Shown: piece by piece, positions 1 to 5,454 of the stretch | How positions within the stretch are numbered: the stretch's first letter is position 1 | Layout: every line of letters starts with the position of its first letter | NCBI GenBank assembly: GCA_947463845.1 | Contig: CANHUM010000124.1 | Span: 1-5,454, forward strand | DNA from: Comamonadaceae bacterium | Lineage (GTDB): Bacteria > Pseudomonadota > Gammaproteobacteria > Burkholderiales > Burkholderiaceae_C | Reading direction: 5' to 3' | DNA: 5,454 bases | Notes under the pieces: model-generated | Seen by the model: only the letters and a program-made list of their open reading frames with translations | The model's database searches: none | Told to the model about the DNA's origin: nothing | Program-made: the position numbers and the translations under genes

Positions 1-2067
1 CACCACGCGGGCCAGAATCTTGTCGTCGATGTTCAGGTCACCCGAGTAGTCGGTGCTGGCCACCCACAGGCGCACGATTTCGGCGCCCATCTTGGCGTTG
101 ATGGTTTGCGGCTCCACCGTGTTGCCCAAGCTCTTGCTCATCTTGCGGCCTTGGCCGTCGGTGGCAAAGCCGTGGGTCAGCAGGCCCCGGTAAGGGGCGC
201 GGTCGTACAGGGCGCAGCCCAGCAGCAGCGAGCTGTGGAACCAACCCCGGTGCTGGTCGTGGCCTTCGAGGTACAGATCGGCCTCGGGCCCTTGGTGGTG
301 GAAAGGCGGCACGCCGTAAGCATCTTTGTGGCTGGTACGCAGCACATGCTGGAAGGTGGAGCCAGAGTCGAACCAGACTTCCAAAATGTCGGTGCTCTTG
401 GTGTAGTGGGGTGCGTCAGCTGCGCCCAGAATCTCTTGCACCGTCACGCGGCTCCAGGCTTCAATGCCGCCTTTCTCAACGATGTCGGCGGCCTGGTCGA
501 GGATTTCCATGGTGCGGGGGTGCAACTCGCCGCTGTCCTTGTGCAAGAAGAAGGGTACAGGCACCCCCCAGCTGCGCTGGCGTGAGATGCACCAGTCGGG
601 CCGGTTGGCAATCATGTCACGCAGGCGGGATTTGCCATTTTCCGGATAGAACTGTGTTTGCTCGATGGCGTCCAGTGCCAGCTGGCGCAGCGTCTTGGGG
701 GCTTTGTCTTTGGTGAACACACCCTCGCCGTCGTCCATGCGCACAAACCACTGGGCGGCAGCGCGGTAGATGACGGGTGTTTTGTGACGCCAGCAGTGCG
801 GGTAGCTGTGGGTGATGGTCACGGTGGACAACAAGCGGCCCGCATTGCGCAGGGCCTCCAGCACCACCGGAATGGCTTTCCAGATGTGCAGGCCACCAAA
901 CAACGGGAAGTCGGCCGCGTAGGTGCCATTGCCTTGCACCGGGTTCAAGATGTCGTCGTACTTCAGGCCGTTGGCGATACAGGAGTTGAAGTCGTCCACG
1001 CCGTAAGCGGGCGAGGAGTGGACGATGCCTGTGCCGTCGCTGTCGCTCACGTATTCGGCCAGGTACACGGGCGACAGGCGCTTGTAGCCTGCGTCCACAT
1101 CGTGCAATGGGTGGCGGAAGTTCAAGCCGCCCAGCGCTGTGCCTTTGGCGGTGGCGAGCACCGTGCCGCTTGGCATGCCAAAGCGTTCCAGGCATTTGCC
1201 GACCAGCGACTCGGCCAGCACCAGGCAGCCCTTGTCGGTTTGCACCAGCGCGTAGGTCAGTTCGGGGTGGGCGTTCAGGGCCTGGTTGGCGGGGATGGTC
1301 CAGGCGGTGGTGGTCCAGATCACGGCAAAGCCGCTGAGGCCAGCGGGCAAGGCGGCGAGGCCAAATGCGGCTGCGAGCTTGGCTGCATCATCGGTCTCAA
1401 AGGCCACGTCCAGGGTCTCGCTTTGCTTGTCCTGGTATTCGATCTCGAACTCTGCCAGCGAAGAGCCGCAGTCAAAGCACCAGTACACGGGCTTCAAGCC
1501 GCGGTACACAAAGCCGCGCTCGATCACCCGTTTGAAGGCGCGGATTTCCCCCGCTTCGTTGGCGAAGTCCATGGTGCGGTAAGGGCGCTCCCAGTCGCCC
1601 AGCACGCCCAGGCGCTTGAAGTCTTCGCGCTGCTGGCCGATTTGCTCTGTGGCAAAGGCGCGACTCTTGGCCTGCATGTCGTCTCTAGACAGGTTGCGGC
1701 CGTGCAGTTTTTCAATCGCGTTTTCGATGGGCAGACCGTGGCAGTCCCAGCCGGGGATGTATTGCGCGTCAAAGCCAGCGAGTTGCTTGGACTTCACGAT
1801 CATGTCCTTGAGCACTTTGTTGAGCGCGTGGCCGATGTGCAATTTGCCATTGGCATAAGGCGGGCCGTCGTGCAGCACAAACAGCGGAGCGCCCTGGCGG
1901 GCGGCGCGCAGTTTTTTGTACAGGCCGCCGTCGTTCCATTCGCTCACCCAACCCGGTTCGCGCTTGGGCAGGTCGCCGCGCATGGGGAAGGGGGTGTCCG
2001 GCAGGTTCAGCGTGGCGCGGTAATCGGTGTGGGGCGCGGTGCTGGATGGGTTGTGGTGTTCAGACAT
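1..2067 (-). CDS. ileS: Isoleucyl-tRNA synthetase, N-terminal 689 residues (3' end outside window)
   Basis: Cytoplasmic class Ia synthetase that joins isoleucine to tRNA-Ile and hydrolyses mischarged valine. The minus frame is open without interruption from the ATG at 2067 to position 1. Visible landmarks: [14 protein letters not shown] with the HIGH signature at residues 77-80, then [11 protein letters not shown], the CP1 editing domain with WTTTAWT at 251-257 and [16 protein letters not shown] with H350 and D359 (the spacing of the editing His/Asp of E. coli IleRS), VWFDSG, DQHRGWF, and KMSKS at 642-646. Family members are about 940 residues, so roughly 250 C-terminal residues (anticodon binding and zinc-binding tail) lie outside. 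The start codon begins MSEHHNPSS; no clear Shine-Dalgarno precedes it, but the next in-frame Met (residue 29) lies inside conserved sequence ([16 protein letters not shown]). It follows ribF on the same strand with a 119-base gap. The editing motif has Ala255 where E. coli has Pro. Confidence 0.97.
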   Translation of the reverse strand, partial: MSEHHNPSSTAPHTDYRATLNLPDTPFPMRGDLPKREPGWVSEWNDGGLYKKLRAARQGAPLFVLHDGPPYANGKLHIGHALNKVLKDMIVKSKQLAGFDAQYIPGWDCHGLPIENAIEKLHGRNLSRDDMQAKSRAFATEQIGQQREDFKRLGVLGDWERPYRTMDFANEAGEIRAFKRVIERGFVYRGLKPVYWCFDCGSSLAEFEIEYQDKQSETLDVAFETDDAAKLAAAFGLAALPAGLSGFAVIWTTTAWTIPANQALNAHPELTYALVQTDKGCLVLAESLVGKCLERFGMPSGTVLATAKGTALGGLNFRHPLHDVDAGYKRLSPVYLAEYVSDSDGTGIVHSSPAYGVDDFNSCIANGLKYDDILNPVQGNGTYAADFPLFGGLHIWKAIPVVLEALRNAGRLLSTVTITHSYPHCWRHKTPVIYRAAAQWFVRMDDGEGVFTKDKAPKTLRQLALDAIEQTQFYPENGKSRLRDMIANRPDWCISRQRSWGVPVPFFLHKDSGELHPRTMEILDQAADIVEKGGIEAWSRVTVQEILGAADAPHYTKSTDILEVWFDSGSTFQHVLRTSHKDAYGVPPFHHQGPEADLYLEGHDQHRGWFHSSLLLGCALYDRAPYRGLLTHGFATDGQGRKMSKSLGNTVEPQTINAKMGAEIVRLWVASTDYSGDLNIDDKILARVV

Positions 2068-2186
2068 GGGGGCAATCCGGGGGGCGCGGCCATCTGGCCG
2101 CAGGGAGCAAAAGAAATGGGGCGGCGCACCGTGGTGTCCAGTGCCCGACAAAGGGGGCGCAGGCTGAGCGCCAAAACGCCGAAGCG
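2068..2186 (-). other. ribF-ileS intergenic leader
   Basis: This 119-base spacer on the minus strand separates the ribF stop from the ileS start. It contains no credible ORF, no recognisable sigma-70 promoter and no T-rich terminator. It has two inverted repeats: a weak 5-bp GGCGC/GCGCC pair (2156-2160 with 2168-2172) just after ribF, and a strong 7-bp hairpin near ileS, listed separately. The lack of a terminator with a T tract is compatible with ribF-ileS cotranscription, which is an inference. Confidence 0.5.
2086..2101 (-). repeat. Perfect GC-rich hairpin 18 bases upstream of ileS
   Basis: The arms GCGGCCA (2086-2092) and TGGCCGC (2095-2101) are perfect reverse complements around two bases; as RNA this is a 6-bp stem with a four-base loop. 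In the ileS sense the hairpin ends 18 bases before the ATG and is followed by a C-rich stretch, not a T run, so it does not look like an intrinsic terminator. It sits just upstream of the translation initiation region and could affect ribosome loading or mRNA stability; that role is inference. Confidence 0.45.
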
Positions 2187-3224
2187 TCAAATTCGGTCGC
2201 GGGTGGTTTGGCGGTGCGTCTCGCTGTGGCGTGATGCAAACCACGCGAGCGCGTCATCGCAGTCTTGGGCGATGCCTTTTGTCAAGGCGTCCAGACCGTC
2301 GTATTTGAGCTCATCGTGTAATTTGTGCAGCAAGTCCACGCGGATGATTTTACCGTAGCCCCCTTCGCCGCCCAGCTCATCGGGCCAGCGCAGCGCGTGG
2401 GTCTCGAGCAGCACACGACCACCATTGACATCGCTGGGGTCCAGCGAAGGGCGTATGCCCAAGTTGGCCACGCCGGGCAGTGCCTGGTCTGTGAGGCCAT
2501 GCACCTCGACCACGAAGATACCGCTGGCGGCTGGTTTCCAGTGCGAAAACCGCAAATTCAAGGTCCTGAAACCGTTGCCTGCCCCTGCGGCGCTGGCACC
2601 CAACTCGCGGCCAAGTTTGCGGCCATGCACCACATGGCCGCTGATGCTGTAGGGCCTGCCCAGCAGGGCGGTCACGTCTTGCAAGCGTCCCTGACCGAGT
2701 GCATCGCGCACGGCCGAGCTGGACACCCGCAGGCCATGCACTTCGTAACTGTTCATGCGGGCCACATCAAAGCCCAGGGCTTGTCCGGCAGCGTCCAGCA
2801 TGGCGTAGTCGCCTGCGCGTTTGGCCCCAAATCGGAAATCATCGCCCACCAGCACATACCGCACGCCCAGGCCCTGCACCAGCACTTGTTCGATGAAGTC
2901 TTGGGGCGACTGGCTGGCCAGTCGGGCGTTAAAGGGCAGAACCACCACCTGGTCCACACCACAACGCTCCAGCTCTTGCAGTTTGTCGCGCAATGTGGCG
3001 ATCCGGGCCGGGGCCAGATCGGGCTGGTTCAGGGCCTTGGCGAAGTGGTCGCGGGGGTGCGGCTCGAAAGTCATCACGCAACTGGGCACGCCTCGGTGGG
3101 CGGCTTCGCTGCGCACAAGGGCGAGCATGGCCTGGTGGCCTCGGTGCACGCCGTCGAAGTTGCCGATGGTCAAGGCGCAAGCAGGGGCCAGCTCGGGGTG
3201 GTGTAAGCCTCGGAAAACCTTCAT
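2187..3224 (-). CDS. ribF: Bifunctional riboflavin kinase / FAD synthetase
   Basis: Makes FMN from riboflavin and ATP, then FAD from FMN and ATP, in the cytoplasm. The 345-residue length is close to the usual family size. The N-terminal FAD synthetase (adenylyltransferase) half shows [11 protein letters not shown] at residues 21-31, [10 protein letters not shown] at 52-61, VGDDFRFG at 126-133 and [11 protein letters not shown] at 166-176. The C-terminal kinase half starts near [21 protein letters not shown] (189-209), has GFRTLN at 218-223 where many homologues have [12 protein letters not shown] at 255-260, LLETH at 272-276 whose E274 fits the catalytic base, and a final [19 protein letters not shown] block. 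The frame is open 77 codons further upstream, but [10 protein letters not shown] is the family-like start and the extension shows no family features. An AGGA lies about 15 bases upstream, so the ribosome site is weak. It is followed on the same strand by ileS and is divergent from the HNH gene. Confidence 0.96.
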   Translation of the reverse strand: MKVFRGLHHPELAPACALTIGNFDGVHRGHQAMLALVRSEAAHRGVPSCVMTFEPHPRDHFAKALNQPDLAPARIATLRDKLQELERCGVDQVVVLPFNARLASQSPQDFIEQVLVQGLGVRYVLVGDDFRFGAKRAGDYAMLDAAGQALGFDVARMNSYEVHGLRVSSSAVRDALGQGRLQDVTALLGRPYSISGHVVHGRKLGRELGASAAGAGNGFRTLNLRFSHWKPAASGIFVVEVHGLTDQALPGVANLGIRPSLDPSDVNGGRVLLETHALRWPDELGGEGGYGKIIRVDLLHKLHDELKYDGLDALTKGIAQDCDDALAWFASRHSETHRQTTRDRI

Positions 3225-3310
3225 GTGGCGCGTGATGTCCTGTCGTGGTTCTGGCCAAGCGCCAGTTTTCACGGTTGTGTCAATGGAAGAGGGTATATTG
3301 TGACCGAGCC

Positions 3311-3353
3311 CGATCCTGTTGGCCGTGTTGCCCCGTCGCAGCATCCAGGATCG
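3311..3353 (+). repeat. 8-bp inverted repeat in the HNH gene leader
   Basis: CGATCCTG at 3311-3318 and CAGGATCG at 3346-3353 are perfect reverse complements separated by 27 bases. If transcription starts near the TATATT at 3294-3299, this would lie in the 5' untranslated region of the HNH gene, ending about 50 bases before its start codon. It could be an RNA stem or an operator; chance is also possible with a loop this long. Confidence 0.3.
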
Positions 3354-3395
3354 AGACGGAACTTTTCGTGTCAGTGGTTTTTTGAACTGTTGGAT

Positions 3396-3400
3396 GGAGG
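3396..3400 (+). promoter_or_regulatory. Ribosome binding site that sets the HNH gene start
   Basis: GGAGG is five bases before the GTG at 3406. The alternative in-frame ATG codons at 3319 and 3394 have no comparable site, and the 3394 ATG overlaps this motif. This supports the GTG start. Confidence 0.75.
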
Positions 3401-3405
3401 TGTCT

Positions 3406-3963
3406 GTGAAGGTTTTGAAACTCTCGGCCCAAGGCTTACCGCAATCGTGGATCACTCTGGAACAGGCGGTGACCCACTACGCGGCCGATGAGGTGCGTTG
3501 GGAAGCGGGCCAGCAAGTGGCCGTGTTTCACGGTGGCCACAATGCACTCACAGGTCAGCAATCCATCATCACCGTCAACAGCATCATCGGCACGCAGGGT
3601 GTGCCGCGCATCAACCCGTTTGACTTGCGTTCAGGTCTGACCAACCCCAAATTGTTCGTGCGTGACCGCAATGTTTGCGCATACTGCGGCGGGCATTTTC
3701 ATGAGTCGGTGCTGACCCGCGAGCACATCGTGCCCCTGTGCCAGAACGGTCCAGACCATTGGATGAACGTGGTCACCGCCTGCCGCTCCTGCAACCACCG
3801 CAAAAGCAGTCGTACCCCCGAGCAAGCCCATATGCCCTTGCTGTATGCGCCCTATGTGCCCAGCTTGTGGGAAGACTTCATCTTGCGCAACCGCCGCATT
3901 CTGGCCGACCAGATGGCATTTTTGATGGCGCATGTGCCCAAAAACTCGCGCTTGATGGTTTGA
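3406..3963 (+). CDS. HNH endonuclease family protein, 185 aa
   Basis: Predicted small zinc-dependent HNH protein; the substrate and biological role are unknown. The N-terminal half (about residues 1-80) is not a domain I can name. The HNH module follows: CAYC (C91, C94), EHIVP (E106, H107), N121 in WMNVV, and CRSCNHRK (C126, C129, N130, H131), giving two CxxC pairs as in zinc-ribbon HNH proteins such as the HNH_5 group. A conserved-looking tail reads RTPEQAHMPLLYAPYVPSLWEDFILRNRRILADQM. No signal peptide or membrane segment is visible, so it should be cytoplasmic. The start is a GTG with GGAGG five bases upstream; the frame is open further up to an ATG at 3319, which would add 29 residues without family resemblance. 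Similar stand-alone proteins are, from memory, common in Burkholderiales, which argues for a housekeeping rather than mobile gene. Composition matches the neighbours. The nuclease call is by motif only. Confidence 0.88.
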   Translation: MKVLKLSAQGLPQSWITLEQAVTHYAADEVRWEAGQQVAVFHGGHNALTGQQSIITVNSIIGTQGVPRINPFDLRSGLTNPKLFVRDRNVCAYCGGHFHESVLTREHIVPLCQNGPDHWMNVVTACRSCNHRKSSRTPEQAHMPLLYAPYVPSLWEDFILRNRRILADQMAFLMAHVPKNSRLMV

Positions 3964-3973
3964 TCAGGCACTG

Positions 3974-4001
3974 GCTTTGGGCTTGCATGGGGGCCCAAAG
4001 C
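3974..4001 (+). terminator. 9-bp hairpin just after the HNH gene, no T tract
   Basis: GCTTTGGGC (3974-3982) and GCCCAAAGC (3993-4001) pair perfectly around a 10-base loop, starting 10 bases after the HNH stop codon. The position suits a transcript end or 3' stabilising stem, but the following bases (GCAGCATCATG) are not T-rich, so efficient intrinsic termination is doubtful. Read-through into the ligase gene is possible. Confidence 0.45.
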
Positions 4002-4057
4002 GCAGCATCATGATGTCCTGAACAGACAAAGTCCGAGCCCAAGAGCCCGGCGCACTC

Positions 4058-4064
4058 AGGGAGA
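4058..4064 (+). promoter_or_regulatory. Ribosome binding site of the DNA ligase gene
   Basis: AGGGAGA ends six bases before the ATG at 4071, a good Shine-Dalgarno match. It supports the 4071 start, which also supplies an N-terminal export-signal-like segment. Confidence 0.6.
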
Positions 4065-4070
4065 GACAGC

Positions 4071-4991
4071 ATGCGGACTCAGGCATGGAAGTGGTTGAGC
4101 GCGTTTGCGCATGGGCGACCCAAAGCACGGGGGCCATCTCGGCGCCCCATCCTCATGGCGCTGGTCATGTTGCCTTGGCAGAACTTCATGGCCCGTGCCC
4201 AAGCTGCGCAGCCAGCCTCGGCGATCCAGACCCAGCTGGCCATGTCCTGGTCCCCCGGAAGATCCCCGCAAGGCTTTTGGGTCAGTGAAAAATTCGACGG
4301 TGTGCGGGCGGTCTGGGATGGACAAGTCTTGCACTTTCGCAGCGGCCGGGTGATCGCGGCCCCGGTCTGGTTTTTGTCGGCTTTGCCTCGTGTGGCACTC
4401 GATGGCGAGTTGTGGATGGGGCGCGGGGCTTTTGATCGGCTTTCGGGCGTGGTGCGTCAGACCGAGCCTGACGATGAGGCCTGGCGGGCGGTGAAGTACC
4501 TGGTGTTTGACGCGCCCGGTCATGCTGCTCCGTTTGCGCAGCGGGTGGCTTTTGTGCAGTTGACCCTAGCGCAGTTGCAGGTGCCTTGGCTGATGCCTGT
4601 GGTGCAGCGCGAGGTGACGGACGCGCGCGCTTTACAAGCCCTGTTGCAAGACACAGTGCACCAAGGTGGCGAGGGGCTGATGCTGCACCGGGCCGATGCC
4701 TGGTGGCGGCCAGGCCGCACCGACGCGCTCTTCAAGTTGAAGCTGGAGGAGGACGAAGAGGGGCTGGTGGTGGGACATCAAGCGGGCCAGGGGCGGTTGA
4801 AAGGTCAAACCGGAGCCTTGTTGTTGGAAATGCCTTCGGGTCAGCGCTTTGCATTGGGCTCGGGCCTGAGCGATGCGCTGCGACGCAACCCGCCGCCTGT
4901 CGGATCTTGGGTCACTTACCGCTACCGCGAGCGCACGCCTTCAGGTTTGCCGCGCTTTGCTTCTTTTTTGCGGGTGCGTGAGGCGGAGTGA
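4071..4991 (+). CDS. ligE: ATP-dependent DNA ligase, small exported LigE-type
   Basis: Predicted to seal nicks in duplex DNA through an enzyme-AMP intermediate. Motif I is SEKFDGVRA with the nucleophile K74 and R79; motif III is DGELW (111-115, E113); motif IIIa is KYLVFDAP (142-149); motif IV is GGEGLML (199-205, E201); motif V is LFKLK (220-224, K222 and K224). An OB-fold-like C-terminal part follows (GQGRLKGQTGALLLEMPSGQRFALGSGLSD). At 306 residues it has only the minimal adenylation and OB domains, as in LigE. Residues 23-45 look like an export signal: SRR at 23-25, a hydrophobic stretch (ILMALVML), then AQA at 43-45 as a possible signal peptidase site. LigE enzymes are regarded as periplasmic. 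The gene follows the HNH gene by 107 bases on the same strand and ends 5 bases before a terminator. The ligase call is firm; the export route and the gene symbol are less certain. Confidence 0.9.
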   Translation: MRTQAWKWLSAFAHGRPKARGPSRRPILMALVMLPWQNFMARAQAAQPASAIQTQLAMSWSPGRSPQGFWVSEKFDGVRAVWDGQVLHFRSGRVIAAPVWFLSALPRVALDGELWMGRGAFDRLSGVVRQTEPDDEAWRAVKYLVFDAPGHAAPFAQRVAFVQLTLAQLQVPWLMPVVQREVTDARALQALLQDTVHQGGEGLMLHRADAWWRPGRTDALFKLKLEEDEEGLVVGHQAGQGRLKGQTGALLLEMPSGQRFALGSGLSDALRRNPPPVGSWVTYRYRERTPSGLPRFASFLRVREAE

Positions 4992-4996
4992 ACATG

Positions 4997-5021
4997 AAAA
5001 AGGCCCCTTTGGGGACCTTTT
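4997..5021. terminator. Bidirectional intrinsic terminator
   Basis: A GGCCCC/GGGGACC stem (one bulged A) with a TTT loop is flanked by an A run on the left and TTTT on the right. On the plus strand it lies five bases after the ligase stop. On the minus strand the same hairpin is followed by TTTTT, so it can also end transcripts coming from the acyl-CoA dehydrogenase gene, whose stop is about 140 bases upstream in that direction. This fits its position between convergent genes. Confidence 0.85.
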
Positions 5022-5026
5022 CACGC

Positions 5027-5062
5027 AGCGGCTCAGTCAGTAGTTTCTGGTGTTGAGCCGCT
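5027..5062. repeat. 9-bp inverted repeat with 18-base loop
   Basis: AGCGGCTCA (5027-5035) and TGAGCCGCT (5054-5062) are perfect reverse complements. It abuts the larger palindrome starting at 5063. Its right arm can alternatively pair with that palindrome's left end (GCCGC 5057-5061 with GCGGC 5065-5069), so the two structures may compete. No T tract follows it on either side. Confidence 0.6.
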
Positions 5063-5140
5063 AGGCGGCAGGTCGGCGCGTTTCGGGCTCAGAGGCGCTT
5101 CGCTTTGCCACATCGCCCGACCCGCGCCGCCCTGCCGCCT
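5063..5140. repeat. 78-base imperfect palindrome, REP/MITE-like, flanked by CGCT
   Basis: The arms at 5063-5088 and 5115-5140 pair at 23 of 26 positions: a perfect 10-bp end (AGGCGGCAGG with CCTGCCGCCT), one mismatch, seven pairs (CGGCGCG), two mismatches, then six pairs (TCGGGC). The central 26 bases (5089-5114) have no clear long stem. CGCT occurs immediately outside both ends (5059-5062 and 5141-5144), as a four-base target duplication would look. No ORF is inside. It may be a REP-type palindrome, a non-autonomous transposable remnant, or a 3' UTR stem of the acyl-CoA dehydrogenase mRNA; the sequence alone does not decide. Confidence 0.65.
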
Positions 5141-5161
5141 CGCTCGGGTTCGTTGACCGCT

Positions 5162-5452
5162 TCAGGCGAACACGCCCGCCGTCTCTTGCATGCGGGCCGA
5201 CACTTCACCCAGCTGGTGCAGGGTGTCGCCAAAGGTCATGTCCAGCTGCGTCAATTTCTTGAAGTAGTGGCTGACGATGTACTCGTCCGTCACGGCAATC
5301 CCGCCATGCAGCTGCACCGCTTGCTGGCCAATGAAGCGCATGGACACGCCCAACTGGTACTTGGCACGGGCCAAGGCACGGCGGCGCTCGTCGACAGGCG
5401 CATGCAATTTGAGGCTGGCGTAATAGCTCATCGAGCGGCCCAGCTCCAGCTG
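5162..5452 (-). CDS. Acyl-CoA dehydrogenase, C-terminal 96 residues (5' part outside window)
   Basis: FAD-dependent enzyme family that oxidises acyl-CoA to the 2,3-enoyl-CoA, passing electrons to electron-transfer flavoprotein. Only the C-terminal helical domain is visible, from QLELGRSMSYYASLKLHAP to the TGA at 5164-5162; the frame is still open at the right edge. The block RFIGQQAVQLHGGIAVTDEYIVSHYFKKLTQLDMTFGD is the typical C-terminal signature (family form IGxQAxQxHGGxGxTxEY); here Ala replaces the usual Gly in GGIGVT. The tail HYFKKLTQLDMTFGDTLHQL resembles, from memory, pimeloyl-CoA dehydrogenase small-subunit (PimD-like) proteins, so a dicarboxylyl- or medium-chain substrate is possible, but the substrate-determining and catalytic parts are not in the window. 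It is convergent with the ligase gene. Confidence 0.92.
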   Translation of the reverse strand, partial: QLELGRSMSYYASLKLHAPVDERRRALARAKYQLGVSMRFIGQQAVQLHGGIAVTDEYIVSHYFKKLTQLDMTFGDTLHQLGEVSARMQETAGVFA

Positions 5453-5454
5453 CA

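Larger units (their letters stand above)
3225..3405. promoter_or_regulatory. Divergent spacer between ribF and the HNH gene, probable promoter region
   Basis: Both neighbours are transcribed away from this 181-base spacer, so at least one promoter for each is expected here. On the minus strand a perfect TTGACA lies at 3283-3278, but the position 17 bases further on (GCTTGG) is a poor -10. On the plus strand TATATT at 3294-3299 matches five of six -10 bases, without a convincing -35 at normal spacing. These boxes are only suggestive. No FMN riboswitch-like conserved domain is recognisable upstream of ribF. The spacer is more AT-rich in its last 45 bases and includes a T6 run. Confidence 0.4.

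Noticed and set aside
106..585. A 159-codon plus-strand open frame opposite the KMSKS half of ileS
   Set aside because: Shadow of ileS; no ribosome site and no recognisable motif.
658..2358. A 566-codon plus-strand open frame opposite ileS
   Set aside because: It lies antisense to a frame with the full set of IleRS motifs (HIGH, editing motifs, KMSKS). Its translation is low-complexity, rich in Val, Gly, Ala and His, with no recognisable domain: a GC-rich mirror frame.
2325..3206. A 293-codon plus-strand open frame opposite ribF
   Set aside because: It mirrors ribF, which carries clear FAD synthetase and riboflavin kinase motifs; the antisense translation shows no family features.
3225..3310. 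An FMN riboswitch upstream of ribF
   Set aside because: The short spacer lacks the conserved multi-helix RFN core, and ribF is the first gene after it with only about 60 bases to the TTGACA box.
3319..3405. The ATG at 3319 or 3394 as the HNH gene start
   Set aside because: Neither has a ribosome site, whereas GGAGG stands five bases before the GTG at 3406, where the family-like sequence begins.
3225..3455. A 77-residue N-terminal extension of RibF
   Set aside because: It would overlap the divergent HNH start, has no family resemblance, and [10 protein letters not shown] at 3224 is the usual kind of RibF beginning.
3983..4011. A sigma-70 promoter for the ligase (TTGCAT, 17 bases, CATCAT)
   Set aside because: Spacing is ideal but only three and four of six bases match, and the -35 falls in the loop of the post-HNH hairpin; too weak to list.
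4056..4523. A 155-codon minus-strand open frame opposite the ligase
   Set aside because: Antisense to the signal segment and motifs I-III of the ligase; no motif of its own.

Overview
The window looks like chromosomal DNA of a GC-rich betaproteobacterium, most likely the order Burkholderiales and possibly Comamonadaceae. This rests on the base composition, the ribF-ileS order, and protein sequences that read like that family (RibF starting [10 protein letters not shown]; an HNH protein starting with a GTG codon and reading VKVLKLSAQGLP). It is an inference from recognition, not from a search.

Layout. Positions 1-2067 (minus) hold the first 689 codons of ileS, isoleucyl-tRNA synthetase; the gene runs off the left edge. 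Upstream of it on the same strand, after a 119-base gap with a compact hairpin, is complete ribF (2187-3224, minus), the bifunctional riboflavin kinase/FAD synthetase. ribF-ileS is a classical proteobacterial housekeeping pair, so lspA might be expected beyond position 1. A 181-base divergent spacer (3225-3405) separates ribF from a plus-strand HNH nuclease-family gene (3406-3963, GTG start set by a GGAGG site). After 107 bases comes a plus-strand ATP-dependent DNA ligase of the small exported LigE type (4071-4991). A bifacial intrinsic terminator follows at once. The last gene, on the minus strand and cut by the right edge, is the C-terminal end of an acyl-CoA dehydrogenase (5162-5452).

The plus-strand genes put a putative nuclease directly before a putative periplasmic ligase. 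Both act on DNA by family, but the sequence does not show that they work together. The minus-strand genes are metabolic and translational housekeeping.

The least explained sequence is the 140-base convergent spacer 5022-5161. It holds one 9-bp inverted repeat and, overlapping its right side, a 78-base imperfect palindrome with perfect 10-bp ends flanked by a CGCT direct repeat. This resembles a REP/MITE-type element or a structured 3' UTR. I see no strong evidence for a wholly new multi-gene system, and no tRNA, rRNA, CRISPR array, insertion sequence or phage gene.
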